A DNA stretch of 39,148 nucleotides from SAR202 cluster bacterium Io17-Chloro-G6 (GTDB lineage: Bacteria > Chloroflexota > Dehalococcoidia > UBA3495), in the NCBI GenBank assembly GCA_002816585.1, contig MUCT01000037.1:1-39148 (forward strand). Reading direction: 5' to 3'. Numbering within the stretch: position 1 is the first letter of the stretch; each line of letters opens with the position of its first letter. The notes beneath the pieces were generated by a model. That model did not search any database. It saw only the letters and a program-made list of their open reading frames with translations, and was not told where the DNA came from. Positions 1 through 7,711 of this stretch are shown one piece after another. A program made the translations under genes and the position numbers.

Positions 1-330
1 CGCTTTCTAGAATCCGTGCCGCTCTGAGTTCCCTCTGGATCGCTTATCCCCCGGCCTTCCCCATTTGCCAGGAAACTCCGGGATGACTCATGTTTTTCAT
101 CTGCTGCGTCGGTTGGCATAACAAGAGTCCTGAATAGGAAATGCATGTCGGCGCATCAAGATTCCGGCTGTCAGGAACATGGCTTACGAGAAGGAACGCG
201 GGTTATAAACCCGCCCCTACGCCGTTAGATTTGGTATTACATCTGATGGTGGATAACACGGAATAGTAGACCTTCCAAGTTCGTCAATGCCAAACATTCC
301 CCATCCTCTTCACCACCAGCCTCGAATAAT
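1..330. other. Non-coding stretch at the left edge
   Basis: No convincing gene is visible. Reading frames here are short or are shadows of the minus-strand gene that ends at 383. The only recognisable structure is a small palindromic repeat at 196-220, listed separately. The minus-strand terminator follows at 331. The left edge may carry the 3' side of a gene lying outside the window, but no coding frame can be supported. Confidence 0.5.
196..220. repeat. Palindromic repeat, GCGGGTT/AACCCGC with CCCCTAC end
   Basis: GCGGGTT (198-204) is separated by ATA from its exact inverse AACCCGC (208-214), which runs on into CCCTAC. Short palindromes ending in GTAGGGGC / GCCCCTAC are common dispersed intergenic repeats in many environmental genomes (general knowledge). 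The left end of this copy is degraded. A related copy lies at 24019-24063. Confidence 0.45.
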
Positions 331-357
331 AAAAGAGACGCCCATTTTGGACGTCTC
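331..357 (-). terminator. Rho-independent terminator of the glmU-corC unit
   Basis: Read on the minus strand, GAGACG pairs with CGTCTC, extended by a GG/CC pair across a one-base bulge. The hairpin is followed directly by TTTTATTATT. It begins 26 bp past the stop codon of the minus-strand gene at 383-1612, as expected for the end of that operon. Confidence 0.85.
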
Positions 358-382
358 CTGCCACAATCAAATTCCGGGGGAA

Positions 383-1612
383 TTACACGGTCCGCTCAAC
401 GGCTTCCTCATCAATGCGGTGGATGCGCAGCTTCCGGAGGCGGCGCCCCAACATAGAAACCACCTCAATGTGCAGATGGGCGGTTTCAACTATATCCCCG
501 GTCTGAGGTATCCGGCCCAGGCTGTGATAAACATAGCCACCCACCGTGTCCACTTCGATGCTATCGATCTGAGTCCCGAAGATTTCCTCCACGTGTTCGG
601 TGGTTACACCGGCATCCACCAGAACCGTGCCGTCGGGCTGGTGCATCACCTGGGCTTCCCTGGAGCGGGAGAACTCGTCCTCGATCTCGCCGACGATCTC
701 CTCCAGCAGGTCCTCCATGGTGACTAGTCCCTCGGTGCCGCCGTATTCGTCCACCACAATGGCGATCTGGGTTCTGCGCTCCTGTAGTTCTTCCAGCAGG
801 TCATCGACCCGCTTGGTTTCGGGGATCAAAAACGCAGGCCGAATCATGTTGCGCAACGAATTCTTGGGCTTGGACCAGGCCAGGGCCGCGATGACGTCCC
901 GGGCATGGACGATACCCAGAATCTTGTCGACGGTCTCTTCGTATACGGGAAGCCGGCTGTGACCCCGGCTCACCATGGTTTCGGCCACCACCTCGAGGGG
1001 AGAGTCGGCCTCGACGGCGTCCATATCCAAACGGGGCACCATCACTTCTCTGACGGTGGTTGCATCCAACCGGATGATGGACCGGAGCATCTCGCGGTCC
1101 CGGTCATCGAGGCTGGTCAATTCTTCTTCAGTGATGGCTGGCTCTTCAAGGTCGGTAATCGATCCGCCGTTCTGCCGATTGCTGTTGCCGTTGGCTGCCT
1201 GGCCATCAGGGCCAAGCACTACTCTGCCCCCTCCCCAAGTATCAGCAGGAACAACACGAATCCAAGGACGAGACCAACCAGGATAACGCCTGACCAGGGA
1301 GTTGAGTGCTCGGTCGATCAGGAAAAGTCCTGCCAGCAGCCCAACAGCCATCAGGGAAATGAGCAACCAATCAGTCGTTGCAGCGGTCTGAATCAGCGAC
1401 AAACCTGACAGCACAACCGCGAAGACACAGGAAGTTTTCAGCCAGAAGAGGAGCGGTTCGAAAAGCGCCGAGGAATTCTCATACTTGACGGAAAGGCCCG
1501 TTGACCCACCAGAGCGCAGCAGGCTCAGGTATGAGAATAGAAGAACAAAAACTACGAATATTAGGGTTTGCGGTAAATAATATGTATCCAAACACCCCGT
1601 CCCCCCGGTCAA
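383..1612 (-). CDS. CorC/HlyC-family membrane protein with CBS pair
   Basis: Predicted 409-residue membrane protein of the hemolysin C/CorC family. Members sit in the cytoplasmic membrane and are linked to divalent-cation (Mg/Co) efflux or homeostasis; the substrate here is unknown. About three hydrophobic segments lie in residues 10-105. A linker follows, then an acidic segment before TVREVMVPRLDMDAV, the classic entry into the CBS pair (about 185-310, with VDEYGGTEGLVTMEDLLEE), and a C-terminal CorC_HlyC domain (about 325-400). The N-terminal membrane part is shorter and more divergent than a standard four-helix DUF21. The start is a TTG at 1612 with a weak ribosome-binding site; a second TTG seven codons in is an alternative. 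It lies 53 bp downstream of glmU and probably shares its transcript. Confidence 0.85.
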   Translation of the reverse strand: MTGGTGCLDTYYLPQTLIFVVFVLLFSYLSLLRSGGSTGLSVKYENSSALFEPLLFWLKTSCVFAVVLSGLSLIQTAATTDWLLISLMAVGLLAGLFLIDRALNSLVRRYPGWSRPWIRVVPADTWGGGRVVLGPDGQAANGNSNRQNGGSITDLEEPAITEEELTSLDDRDREMLRSIIRLDATTVREVMVPRLDMDAVEADSPLEVVAETMVSRGHSRLPVYEETVDKILGIVHARDVIAALAWSKPKNSLRNMIRPAFLIPETKRVDDLLEELQERRTQIAIVVDEYGGTEGLVTMEDLLEEIVGEIEDEFSRSREAQVMHQPDGTVLVDAGVTTEHVEEIFGTQIDSIEVDTVGGYVYHSLGRIPQTGDIVETAHLHIEVVSMLGRRLRKLRIHRIDEEAVERTV

Positions 1613-1665
1613 CCCACGTATATGCCATTTGAGATTTTATGCCTGCGGGAAGCGCCACCGGGAGG

Positions 1666-3030
1666 TCAGTTGGAGCCACCTTGTCTGGCTATTATTTTAG
1701 CAGGAACGCCGACGGCTAGTCTAGCCGGTGGCACGTCCTTGGTGATCACCGCCCCTGCCCCAGTCACGGCGGCGGCCCCCACGGTAACCGGCGCCACCAG
1801 CATGGTGTCGCAGCCGATGAAGGCGTCTTTCTCTATTACGGTACGGTGTTTTTCTTTACCATCGTAGTTGCAGGTAACCATGCCGGCGCCAACATTGACG
1901 TTGGCCCCGATGGAGGCATCTCCAACATACCCAAAATGGCCCATGACCGCCCCGGCGGCGAACCGGCTTTCTTTTACCTCCACGAAATTACCGATGTGCA
2001 CGCCGGACTCCAGGTATGCCCCCGGCCTGAGATGACTGAATGGCCCAATGTCCACTCCGGTCTCCATGACAGCCTCTTCCAGAGCTGAGGATGTGACCCG
2101 GCAATCGTTGCCGATGGTTGAGTCCTTGACCACGGAGTTTGGGCCAACCTCGCAGCCAGATCCTATGACCGTTCTGCCCAAAAGCATGGTATTGGGCAGG
2201 ACCATCGTGTCTTGCCCGATGACCACATCTGCGTCGATCATCACCGATGACGGGTCTGAAATGGTCACGCCATCCAACATCCATTGCTCGCGGATCCGCC
2301 GGCGCTGAATGTCTTCAAGGTTGGCCAGTTCCACCCGGTTGTTGATCCCCAGAACCTCCGAGGGATCGTCCGAGAGCTGAGCCGCGGCCAAGTCACCTCG
2401 GTCTGCAGCGATGGCCGCCAAGTCTGTCAGATAGCGCTCCCGGCCACTACCGGAATCCACATTTTCCAGGTTTTTCCACAGCCAATCAGCCTGGAAGCAA
2501 TAGACTCCGGAATTGACCTCGACGGGTTGTCCATCTCTGCCGGTGTCCTCGGAGTCCTCGATAATACCCAAGACGTTTCGCTGGTACCCATGGTCCCGGC
2601 GGATGCGGCCCAGACCACGGCCGTCTTGAACTATTGCGGAGAGTATGGACATCTGGCGGCCTCCCTCCACGTGCCCGTCAACCAGGCGGCGGACAGATTT
2701 TTCGGTCACCAGCGGAGAGTCGCCACCCATGACCAAGACCTGCCGGACCTCCGATTGGAGCAATGAAGCAGCGGTTTCTACCGCGGCAGCCGTTCCTGTC
2801 TTGGAAGCCTGGACAGCGTATTCCACTGAATCCCCCAACAGTTCTTTCACCGCCTCCTGATTGGCAGAAGAGACCACAACGACGACATGTTCCACTCCCA
2901 ACCGGCCCATCAGTTCCACCGGATACCTTACCAACTCTTTGCCACACAACCGGTGCAGCACCTTGGGTATCCGCGACTTCATCCTGATTCCATCACCGGC
3001 GGCCATTATGATCCCTGCCAAGTTGTCCAT
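1666..3030 (-). CDS. glmU: Bifunctional GlmU (UDP-GlcNAc synthesis)
   Basis: Cytoplasmic bifunctional enzyme that acetylates glucosamine-1-phosphate and then couples it to UTP, giving UDP-N-acetylglucosamine for cell-envelope polymers. The N-terminal uridylyltransferase domain begins IIMAAGDGIRMKSRIPKVLH (family consensus LAAGxGTRMxS, so a DGI variant) and contains VLVMGGDSPLV. The C-terminal left-handed beta-helix is rich in hexapeptide repeats and has the acetyltransferase motif GHFGYVGDA, whose His (about residue 365) matches the catalytic His363 of E. coli GlmU, followed by GAGMVTCNYDG. Length of about 454 matches the family. The ATG at 3030 fits family N-termini and has AGGGG upstream; a GTG at 3057 would add nine residues. 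It is the first gene of a minus-strand unit with the CorC-like gene. Confidence 0.95.
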   Translation of the reverse strand: MDNLAGIIMAAGDGIRMKSRIPKVLHRLCGKELVRYPVELMGRLGVEHVVVVVSSANQEAVKELLGDSVEYAVQASKTGTAAAVETAASLLQSEVRQVLVMGGDSPLVTEKSVRRLVDGHVEGGRQMSILSAIVQDGRGLGRIRRDHGYQRNVLGIIEDSEDTGRDGQPVEVNSGVYCFQADWLWKNLENVDSGSGRERYLTDLAAIAADRGDLAAAQLSDDPSEVLGINNRVELANLEDIQRRRIREQWMLDGVTISDPSSVMIDADVVIGQDTMVLPNTMLLGRTVIGSGCEVGPNSVVKDSTIGNDCRVTSSALEEAVMETGVDIGPFSHLRPGAYLESGVHIGNFVEVKESRFAAGAVMGHFGYVGDASIGANVNVGAGMVTCNYDGKEKHRTVIEKDAFIGCDTMLVAPVTVGAAAVTGAGAVITKDVPPARLAVGVPAKIIARQGGSN

Positions 3031-3079
3031 ACTTCTACCCCTGCGGTCAAGTGACACAAAAGCTCCGAATCCTTCCTGA

Positions 3080-3088
3080 ATTATAGCA
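3080..3088 (-). promoter_or_regulatory. Extended -10 promoter for glmU
   Basis: The minus strand reads TGCTATAAT, a perfect TATAAT preceded by TGn. No good -35 is visible, as often with extended -10 promoters. The predicted transcription start near 3073 leaves a leader of about 43 nt to the ATG at 3030. The same TGnTATAAT form recurs at 11150 and 21686. Confidence 0.55.
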
Positions 3089-3268
3089 GTGACAACCGGA
3101 TTCGCAGCGCCTGCACCGCCGCCTATTGCGGCCCGTCCAGCTTATTCCCCGACCCCGGATTCACGTTGACAATGGGACTGGCCGGAGTCAAAATGGCCGT
3201 GCTTCAGCTTCACCCGTCCCGTCGTGTAAACGAGAGGTCAACGCCCAGAGGTTCCCGGAGGTTCTTGG

Positions 3269-4684
3269 ATGGATAAGTCCCAGCTCCCATTTCTCTCGGC
3301 TACCGAGTTGGCATCCCTGATCAAGTCCCGGCAGGTGTCTCCCGTGGAGGCCACCGAGGCCTACCTGGAGCGTATACCTCAGGTGGACGGCAAACTCAAC
3401 TCCTATATCACCATAACCACCGACCGCGCCATGGCCGACGCCCGCCTCGCCGAACAGGAGATCGTTTCCGGGAAGTACCGCGGCCCGATGCACGGCGTGC
3501 CCGTCGCGGTCAAAGACCAGGTTTACACCAAGGGAATACTAACCACCGGCGGCTCCACGATCCTGAAAGACTTTGTGCCCGACGAAGACGCCACAGTGGT
3601 AAGCGAATTGAACGATGCCGGCGCCGTGCTCCTCGGCAAGCTCAATATGAGCGAATTCGCCATGGGCGACGCCTTCCACCATCCCTTCGGCCGGCCCCAC
3701 AACCCTTGGGACCTCTCCCGCAACCCGGGCACTTCCAGCAGCGGGTCTGGCGCCGCCACCGCCGCTTTCCTGTGCGCCACGTCCCTGGGTGAGGACACCG
3801 GTGGGTCCATTCGCGGGCCGGCCTCATTCTGCGGGTTGGTCGGCATCCGGCCATCCTGGGGCCGGGTCAGCCGCCACGGAGTCCTGGGCGCGTCCTGGTC
3901 CATGGACCAGGTTGGCCCCATCTCCCGCACCGTGGCCGACTGCGCAATGACACTGGGCGCCATCGCCGGTCACGACCCAAAGGACGGATATACCTGGGAC
4001 GTGCCTGTCCCTGATTACCTGGCCGCTCTAGGGGGCGGGATTCAAGGTCTGAAGGTTGGGGTCATCACAGAACGTGTCCAGTCGAATGTCGTCGACCCTC
4101 AGGTGCGCGATCTCGTCGTCCAGGCGATCAGCCAACTGGGAGAACTAGGAGCGGCGGTGCAAGAGGTCGACATCCCGTTGATCGCCCAATCGGCCGCTAT
4201 CTCCACCGCTGTGACCTACGGCGATGTCTCAGCGGTCCACCGCGATGGCATAGACAATCATCTGAAAGACTACGACTACAACATTCAGCTTCGGCTGTTG
4301 GCCGGGGCCATCCTGCCCGCCCAGGCCCACCAGAAGGCAGTGCGATTGCGGCACTTGCTGCGCCGGCAGATATTGGACGCTCTGGAGAAGGTTGACGTGT
4401 TGGTGATGCCAACCTCGTCGATACCCGCTTCGCCTATACCGGAGAAGGCCGGCGTCGCCAGCAAAGAGGAATTCATGGAGATGCTGGGCGGGCGGCGCAG
4501 CTTCACCGCTCCCTTCAACCTGGCCAGTGTTCCAGCCCTGTCCATCAACTGCGGCTTCACTTCCGATGACCTACCGGTGGGGTTGCAGATCGCGGGCCGG
4601 CCATTCGATGAATCAACAGTTTTCCGCGTGGCCCACGCCTACGAACAGGCTACCGACTGGCACACCCGCCGCCCTCCTGTGTAG
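3269..4684 (+). CDS. Amidase (amidase-signature family)
   Basis: 471-residue amidase-signature hydrolase, cytoplasmic by its lack of a signal peptide. It resembles GatA and related amidases, which hydrolyse or transfer the amide nitrogen of small substrates; the substrate is not readable from sequence. The Ser-cisSer-Lys triad is inferred from spacing: Lys82 in AVKDQ, Ser156 in GTSSSGSG and Ser180 in DTGGSIRGPA (24 residues after Ser156, as in GatA). Ribosome-binding site GGAGG is 7 nt before the ATG. No GatB or GatC neighbour is present, so it is unlikely to be the tRNA amidotransferase subunit. It is only distantly similar to the amidases at 5142 and 9269, which resemble each other more closely. 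Confidence 0.88.
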   Translation: MDKSQLPFLSATELASLIKSRQVSPVEATEAYLERIPQVDGKLNSYITITTDRAMADARLAEQEIVSGKYRGPMHGVPVAVKDQVYTKGILTTGGSTILKDFVPDEDATVVSELNDAGAVLLGKLNMSEFAMGDAFHHPFGRPHNPWDLSRNPGTSSSGSGAATAAFLCATSLGEDTGGSIRGPASFCGLVGIRPSWGRVSRHGVLGASWSMDQVGPISRTVADCAMTLGAIAGHDPKDGYTWDVPVPDYLAALGGGIQGLKVGVITERVQSNVVDPQVRDLVVQAISQLGELGAAVQEVDIPLIAQSAAISTAVTYGDVSAVHRDGIDNHLKDYDYNIQLRLLAGAILPAQAHQKAVRLRHLLRRQILDALEKVDVLVMPTSSIPASPIPEKAGVASKEEFMEMLGGRRSFTAPFNLASVPALSINCGFTSDDLPVGLQIAGRPFDESTVFRVAHAYEQATDWHTRRPPV

Positions 4685-4740
4685 GCGGCGAGTCACCGTA
4701 TCTCGCAATCAAGTGCAACCTGCCAGTGAACACACCCCAT

Positions 4741-4776
4741 GTCATTCCGAGGAGTGAAACGACGAGGAATCTCATT
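4741..4776 (+). repeat. Left inverted repeat flanking the GIY-YIG gene
   Basis: The segment begins GTCATTCCGAGGAGTG and ends GAGGAATCTCATT. The inverse of this pattern occurs at 5095-5130, so the two copies face each other across the GIY-YIG gene. This is a dispersed intergenic repeat type whose translation gives strings like CHPERSEGS, seen in spurious proteins from many genomes (general knowledge). Confidence 0.7.
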
Positions 4777-4791
4777 GCTGAACAACCCACC

Positions 4792-5094
4792 ATGACACGG
4801 CAGTACTATGTCTACATCATGACCAACCGATCACGTACTCTCTATGTTGGAGTAACGAACGACTTAGAGCGGCGCGTACACGAGCACAAATCGGAGTCGA
4901 TTGAAGGATTCACCAAACGATACAAGATGCACCGGCTGGTCTACTTCGATGCTACCATCAGCGTTGAAGGGGCAATTACCAAGGAGAAAGAAATTAAGGG
5001 TTGGCGGCGCTCCAAGAAGATAGACTTGATTGAAGCGGCCAATCCCGGGTGGAAGGATCTCTCTGACGGCTGGTACGAGGTAGGTCGAGAATAA
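4792..5094 (+). CDS. GIY-YIG nuclease-superfamily protein
   Basis: About 100-residue single-domain protein of the GIY-YIG superfamily, similar to the small UPF0213/YhbQ-type proteins. The core begins YYVYIMTNRSRTLYVGVTND: the GIY and YIG elements are YVYI and YVGV. Next come the conserved Arg in LERRVHEH, the EGFTKRY segment, and the Glu in ITKEKEIKGWRRSKK that would bind the metal. A nuclease activity is inferred from the fold; the biological role of such small members is mostly unknown. The ATG at 4792 starts the domain directly; an upstream ATG at 4726 would translate the flanking repeat and is rejected. The gene sits between two amidases, tightly bracketed by inverted repeats (4741-4776 and 5095-5130), which suggests an insertion. 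Confidence 0.85.
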   Translation: MTRQYYVYIMTNRSRTLYVGVTNDLERRVHEHKSESIEGFTKRYKMHRLVYFDATISVEGAITKEKEIKGWRRSKKIDLIEAANPGWKDLSDGWYEVGRE

Positions 5095-5130
5095 TGAGAC
5101 CCCTCGCTTCTCTCGGGGTGACAGAATGAT
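5095..5130 (-). repeat. Right inverted repeat flanking the GIY-YIG gene
   Basis: Read on the minus strand it goes ATCATTCTGTCACCCCGAG, then AGAAGCGAGGGGTCTCATT, matching the layout of the left copy (GTCATTCCGAG ... GAGGAATCTCATT). It starts at the stop codon of the GIY-YIG gene and ends just before the ribosome-binding site of the next amidase. Confidence 0.7.
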
Positions 5131-5141
5131 AAGGAGAATCC

Positions 5142-6497
5142 ATGCCCCAACCCTATGAGCTATCGGCGGCCGACCTAGCACGCCAGATACGGGGGAGGAA
5201 CATCGGCCCCGTCGATGTGGTCCAGTCGCTACTGGACCGGATTGATGCCGTGGAACCAAGGTTGGAAGCATGGGTCCGCGTTGACCGGGAGACAGTTCTG
5301 GCCGACGCCAAGCAACGTCAAGAAGAGCTGGACAGCGGAGCGCAACTACGCCCGCTGCACGGCGTGCCCATCGGCATCAAAGATATCTACAACATCGCCG
5401 GTGTGCCCACGACCGCCGGCTCCAAAGTATATGCAGACTATGTTCCTGATGACACGGCAGTCACCATCAATCTGCTCCAGGATGCCGGGGCCATCATGCT
5501 GGGCAAGACCGTCACCACTGAATTTGCTTGTTTGGACCCCTCCCACACCAAGAACCCGTGGAACCCGGCCCACACACCCGGAGGGTCCAGCAGCGGTTCA
5601 GCGGTGTCAGTTGCCGCCCGGATGTGCCCAGTTGCCATGGGGTCACAGACCGTGGGTTCGGTGCTCCGGCCCGCGTCGTACAACGGCATCGTCGGCCTCA
5701 AGCCGACTTATGGGCGGGTCAGCCGCCGCGGAGTGGTCCCGGTAAGCTGGTCCTTGGACACCGTCGGCTGGATGGGCCGCACCGTGGAAGATGTGGCGCT
5801 CCTACTCCAAGTGATGGCCGGGCCCGACGAACAAGACCCGATTGCTTCAAGCTGGCCAGCCGACGATTATCTATCGGGACTGGAAGCGGCGGGTCCGCCA
5901 AGAATCGGACTCATCACCTCGTTCTTCATGGAAGAGGCAGACCTGGAAACCCAACAGCGGACCAGAACCGTGTTGGAGAAATTGGCGTCTGCTGGGGCCT
6001 CGGTCGTGGAGTTGACGCTGCCGGAAAGCTTCGATACCGCCTTCCAGGACCAGTTGCTGATCATGGGCGTCGAAGCCGCCGCCTTCCACAAGCCCATGTA
6101 CGAGAAACAGGCCCAGGACTACCGGCCCAAGCTGCGTGAGATGCTGCGCCAGGGCCTGGAGACCGACGCGACAACCTACTCAAGAGCTTTGGAAAGGCGC
6201 CTTCAGTTCTCCGCCGATATGAAACGATTGGCAGAGCAGGCCGACGTTCTGCTCACGCCTTCCACCCCAACCGCTCCGCTGGCCGACCTGACCAACACCG
6301 GCGACACCAGGTTCCAGGCCCCGTGGACCTCGTGCGGCCTGCCGGCGATAACCCTTCCGGTCGGCTTGGCGGAATCCGGGTTGCCATTGGGTGTCCAGTT
6401 GATCGCATCGCCCTTGGAAGAGGCCCGGCTCCTGGCGATAGCACGGTGGTGCGAGAAGATCATCGACGTCCAGTTGGCTCCACCAATAGCAGCCTAA
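5142..6497 (+). CDS. Amidase (amidase-signature family)
   Basis: 451-residue amidase-signature enzyme. Predicted triad: Lys80 in GIKDIYN, Ser149 in PGGSSSGSA and Ser173. The nucleophile motif reads TVGSVLRPAS where the family and the paralogue at 9269 have TGGS, so a near-invariant glycine next to the nucleophile is Val171. The rest of the signature (NGIVGLKPTYGRVSRRGVVP) is intact. The start ATG has AAGGAG eight nt upstream. It shares its N-terminal pattern (MPQ-YEL) and residue numbering with the minus-strand amidase at 9269, so the two are paralogues. The cyclase-family gene at 6530 follows 32 bp later and is probably co-transcribed. Substrate unknown. Confidence 0.87.
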   Translation: MPQPYELSAADLARQIRGRNIGPVDVVQSLLDRIDAVEPRLEAWVRVDRETVLADAKQRQEELDSGAQLRPLHGVPIGIKDIYNIAGVPTTAGSKVYADYVPDDTAVTINLLQDAGAIMLGKTVTTEFACLDPSHTKNPWNPAHTPGGSSSGSAVSVAARMCPVAMGSQTVGSVLRPASYNGIVGLKPTYGRVSRRGVVPVSWSLDTVGWMGRTVEDVALLLQVMAGPDEQDPIASSWPADDYLSGLEAAGPPRIGLITSFFMEEADLETQQRTRTVLEKLASAGASVVELTLPESFDTAFQDQLLIMGVEAAAFHKPMYEKQAQDYRPKLREMLRQGLETDATTYSRALERRLQFSADMKRLAEQADVLLTPSTPTAPLADLTNTGDTRFQAPWTSCGLPAITLPVGLAESGLPLGVQLIASPLEEARLLAIARWCEKIIDVQLAPPIAA

Positions 6498-6529
6498 CTG
6501 TCAGCTTTTAGCTTATTAGGAGGAAGAAC

Positions 6530-7483
6530 ATGCCGCAGGCGAATATTCCCAGCGAAGAAGAGGTACTCAGTTATTTTGACAAATTCTCCAATTGGGGAAA
6601 GTGGGGCGATGACGACGAGTTGGGCGCGCCCAATTACATCACCCCAGCCAAGGTGAAACAGGCCATCGCCACGGTGCAAGAAGGCGTCCGCGTCTCCATG
6701 TCCCGGACGGTGACCTTTGAACCAAGTCTCGACGCCCCCACCAACACGCCGGTGCACTTCATGGTGGAGAGTGGCGAGGGCTGGTCCAGCGGAGACAAGG
6801 TCAGCAACCGCGCTTTTCCGGCCGCCACCGATTATTTCGGCATGATCTTCCACGGCGTTACCGTGACCCATGTCGACGCGCTGTCCCATTTCTTCTGGAA
6901 CGGGAAGACTTACAACGGAAAGCCCGCCCACCTGGTCTCCACGAGCATGGGCGCCACCTTCGGCTCGGTGGAGGAAGCACATGAGGGGATAATCTCCCGG
7001 GCGGTGCTGGTCGATGTGCCCATGATCCGAGGGACCGACTGGGTGGAACGGGGCGAAGGCGTCATGATCGACGACATCCTGGCCGCCGAGGAGCGTTGCG
7101 GGTTCAAGGTGGAGGAAGGCGACGTGCTGTTGATCCGCACTGGGCAGTTGCACCGGCGTAATGTCGAGGGACCCGTGGACCGGTCAGCAGGCTCGACGGC
7201 CTGCCAGGCTTCGGTGCTGCCTCTGTTCTACGAGCGGGGCATCGCGATGATGGGCTCGGATACGGGCAACGACGTGAACCCGCCCCAGTATGAAAAGGTG
7301 CCCAGTCCCATCCATCAGGTGAGTATCACGGCCATGGGTATCTGGATCTTGGATAATGCGGACCTGGAAGGGGTGGCACAGGCCTGCAAGGACCGCAACC
7401 GCTGGGAGTTCATGATTTCCATCGGGCCACTGCGCCTGCACAACACCACCGGCTCCCCAGTAAATCCCATAGCCATCTTCTAA
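6530..7483 (+). CDS. Cyclase-family (kynurenine-formamidase-like) hydrolase
   Basis: 317-residue protein of the cyclase/formamidase superfamily (PF04199 type). Members are metal-dependent hydrolases acting on amides or lactone-like bonds, including bacterial kynurenine formamidase and isatin hydrolase. Seen here: HGVTVTHVDALSHFFW at about 108-123, with His114, Asp116 and His120 matching the HxGTHxDxPxH metal motif, and a later GDVLLIRTGQ strand typical of the family. The first His of the standard motif is replaced by Val110, with His108 two residues earlier as in the longer subgroup. Ribosome-binding site AGGAGG precedes the ATG. Its position behind an amidase suggests a shared catabolic route for an amide or N-acyl substrate (inference). 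Confidence 0.85.
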   Translation: MPQANIPSEEEVLSYFDKFSNWGKWGDDDELGAPNYITPAKVKQAIATVQEGVRVSMSRTVTFEPSLDAPTNTPVHFMVESGEGWSSGDKVSNRAFPAATDYFGMIFHGVTVTHVDALSHFFWNGKTYNGKPAHLVSTSMGATFGSVEEAHEGIISRAVLVDVPMIRGTDWVERGEGVMIDDILAAEERCGFKVEEGDVLLIRTGQLHRRNVEGPVDRSAGSTACQASVLPLFYERGIAMMGSDTGNDVNPPQYEKVPSPIHQVSITAMGIWILDNADLEGVAQACKDRNRWEFMISIGPLRLHNTTGSPVNPIAIF

Positions 7484-7608
7484 GCAGTACAACTGCGGCT
7501 TTTACCTGCCGGTGAGCTGGGGTAATTGCTCTCGAGAACGTTGTGGCGGCATGTTCCAGTGATGTGCCGCTACTTTGTTGTGCGGAACCGGGTAGCAGCC
7601 TACGGTCT

Positions 7609-7641
7609 GTCATTCCGAGGCATCAGCCGAGGCATCTCGTT
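7609..7641 (+). repeat. Third copy of the GTCATTCCGAG repeat
   Basis: GTCATTCCGAGGC, a short loop, then GCCGAGGCATCTCGTT: the same plan as the copies beside the GIY-YIG gene. It lies between the convergent cyclase-family gene and the flavoprotein gene ending at 7712. Apart from this repeat, nothing coding or clearly regulatory is seen in 7484-7711. Confidence 0.6.
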
Positions 7642-7711
7642 GCCAGGGGTACCACCGTGGGCAAGAGCTGCCAACCAAGCGTGCCGGTGGTAATAGCCAC
7701 GGCTGCGCCGC

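Noticed and set aside
4726..4791. N-terminal extension of the GIY-YIG protein from ATG 4726
   Set aside because: These 22 codons translate the flanking dispersed repeat; the domain itself begins at ATG 4792.
4941..5150. Minus-strand frame containing CHPERSEGS
   Set aside because: A known type of spurious translation of a dispersed intergenic repeat, not a gene.
5528..6139. Plus-strand open frame of 203 codons inside the amidase gene
   Set aside because: Out-of-frame shadow of the 5142 amidase, rich in Arg and Pro and without motifs.
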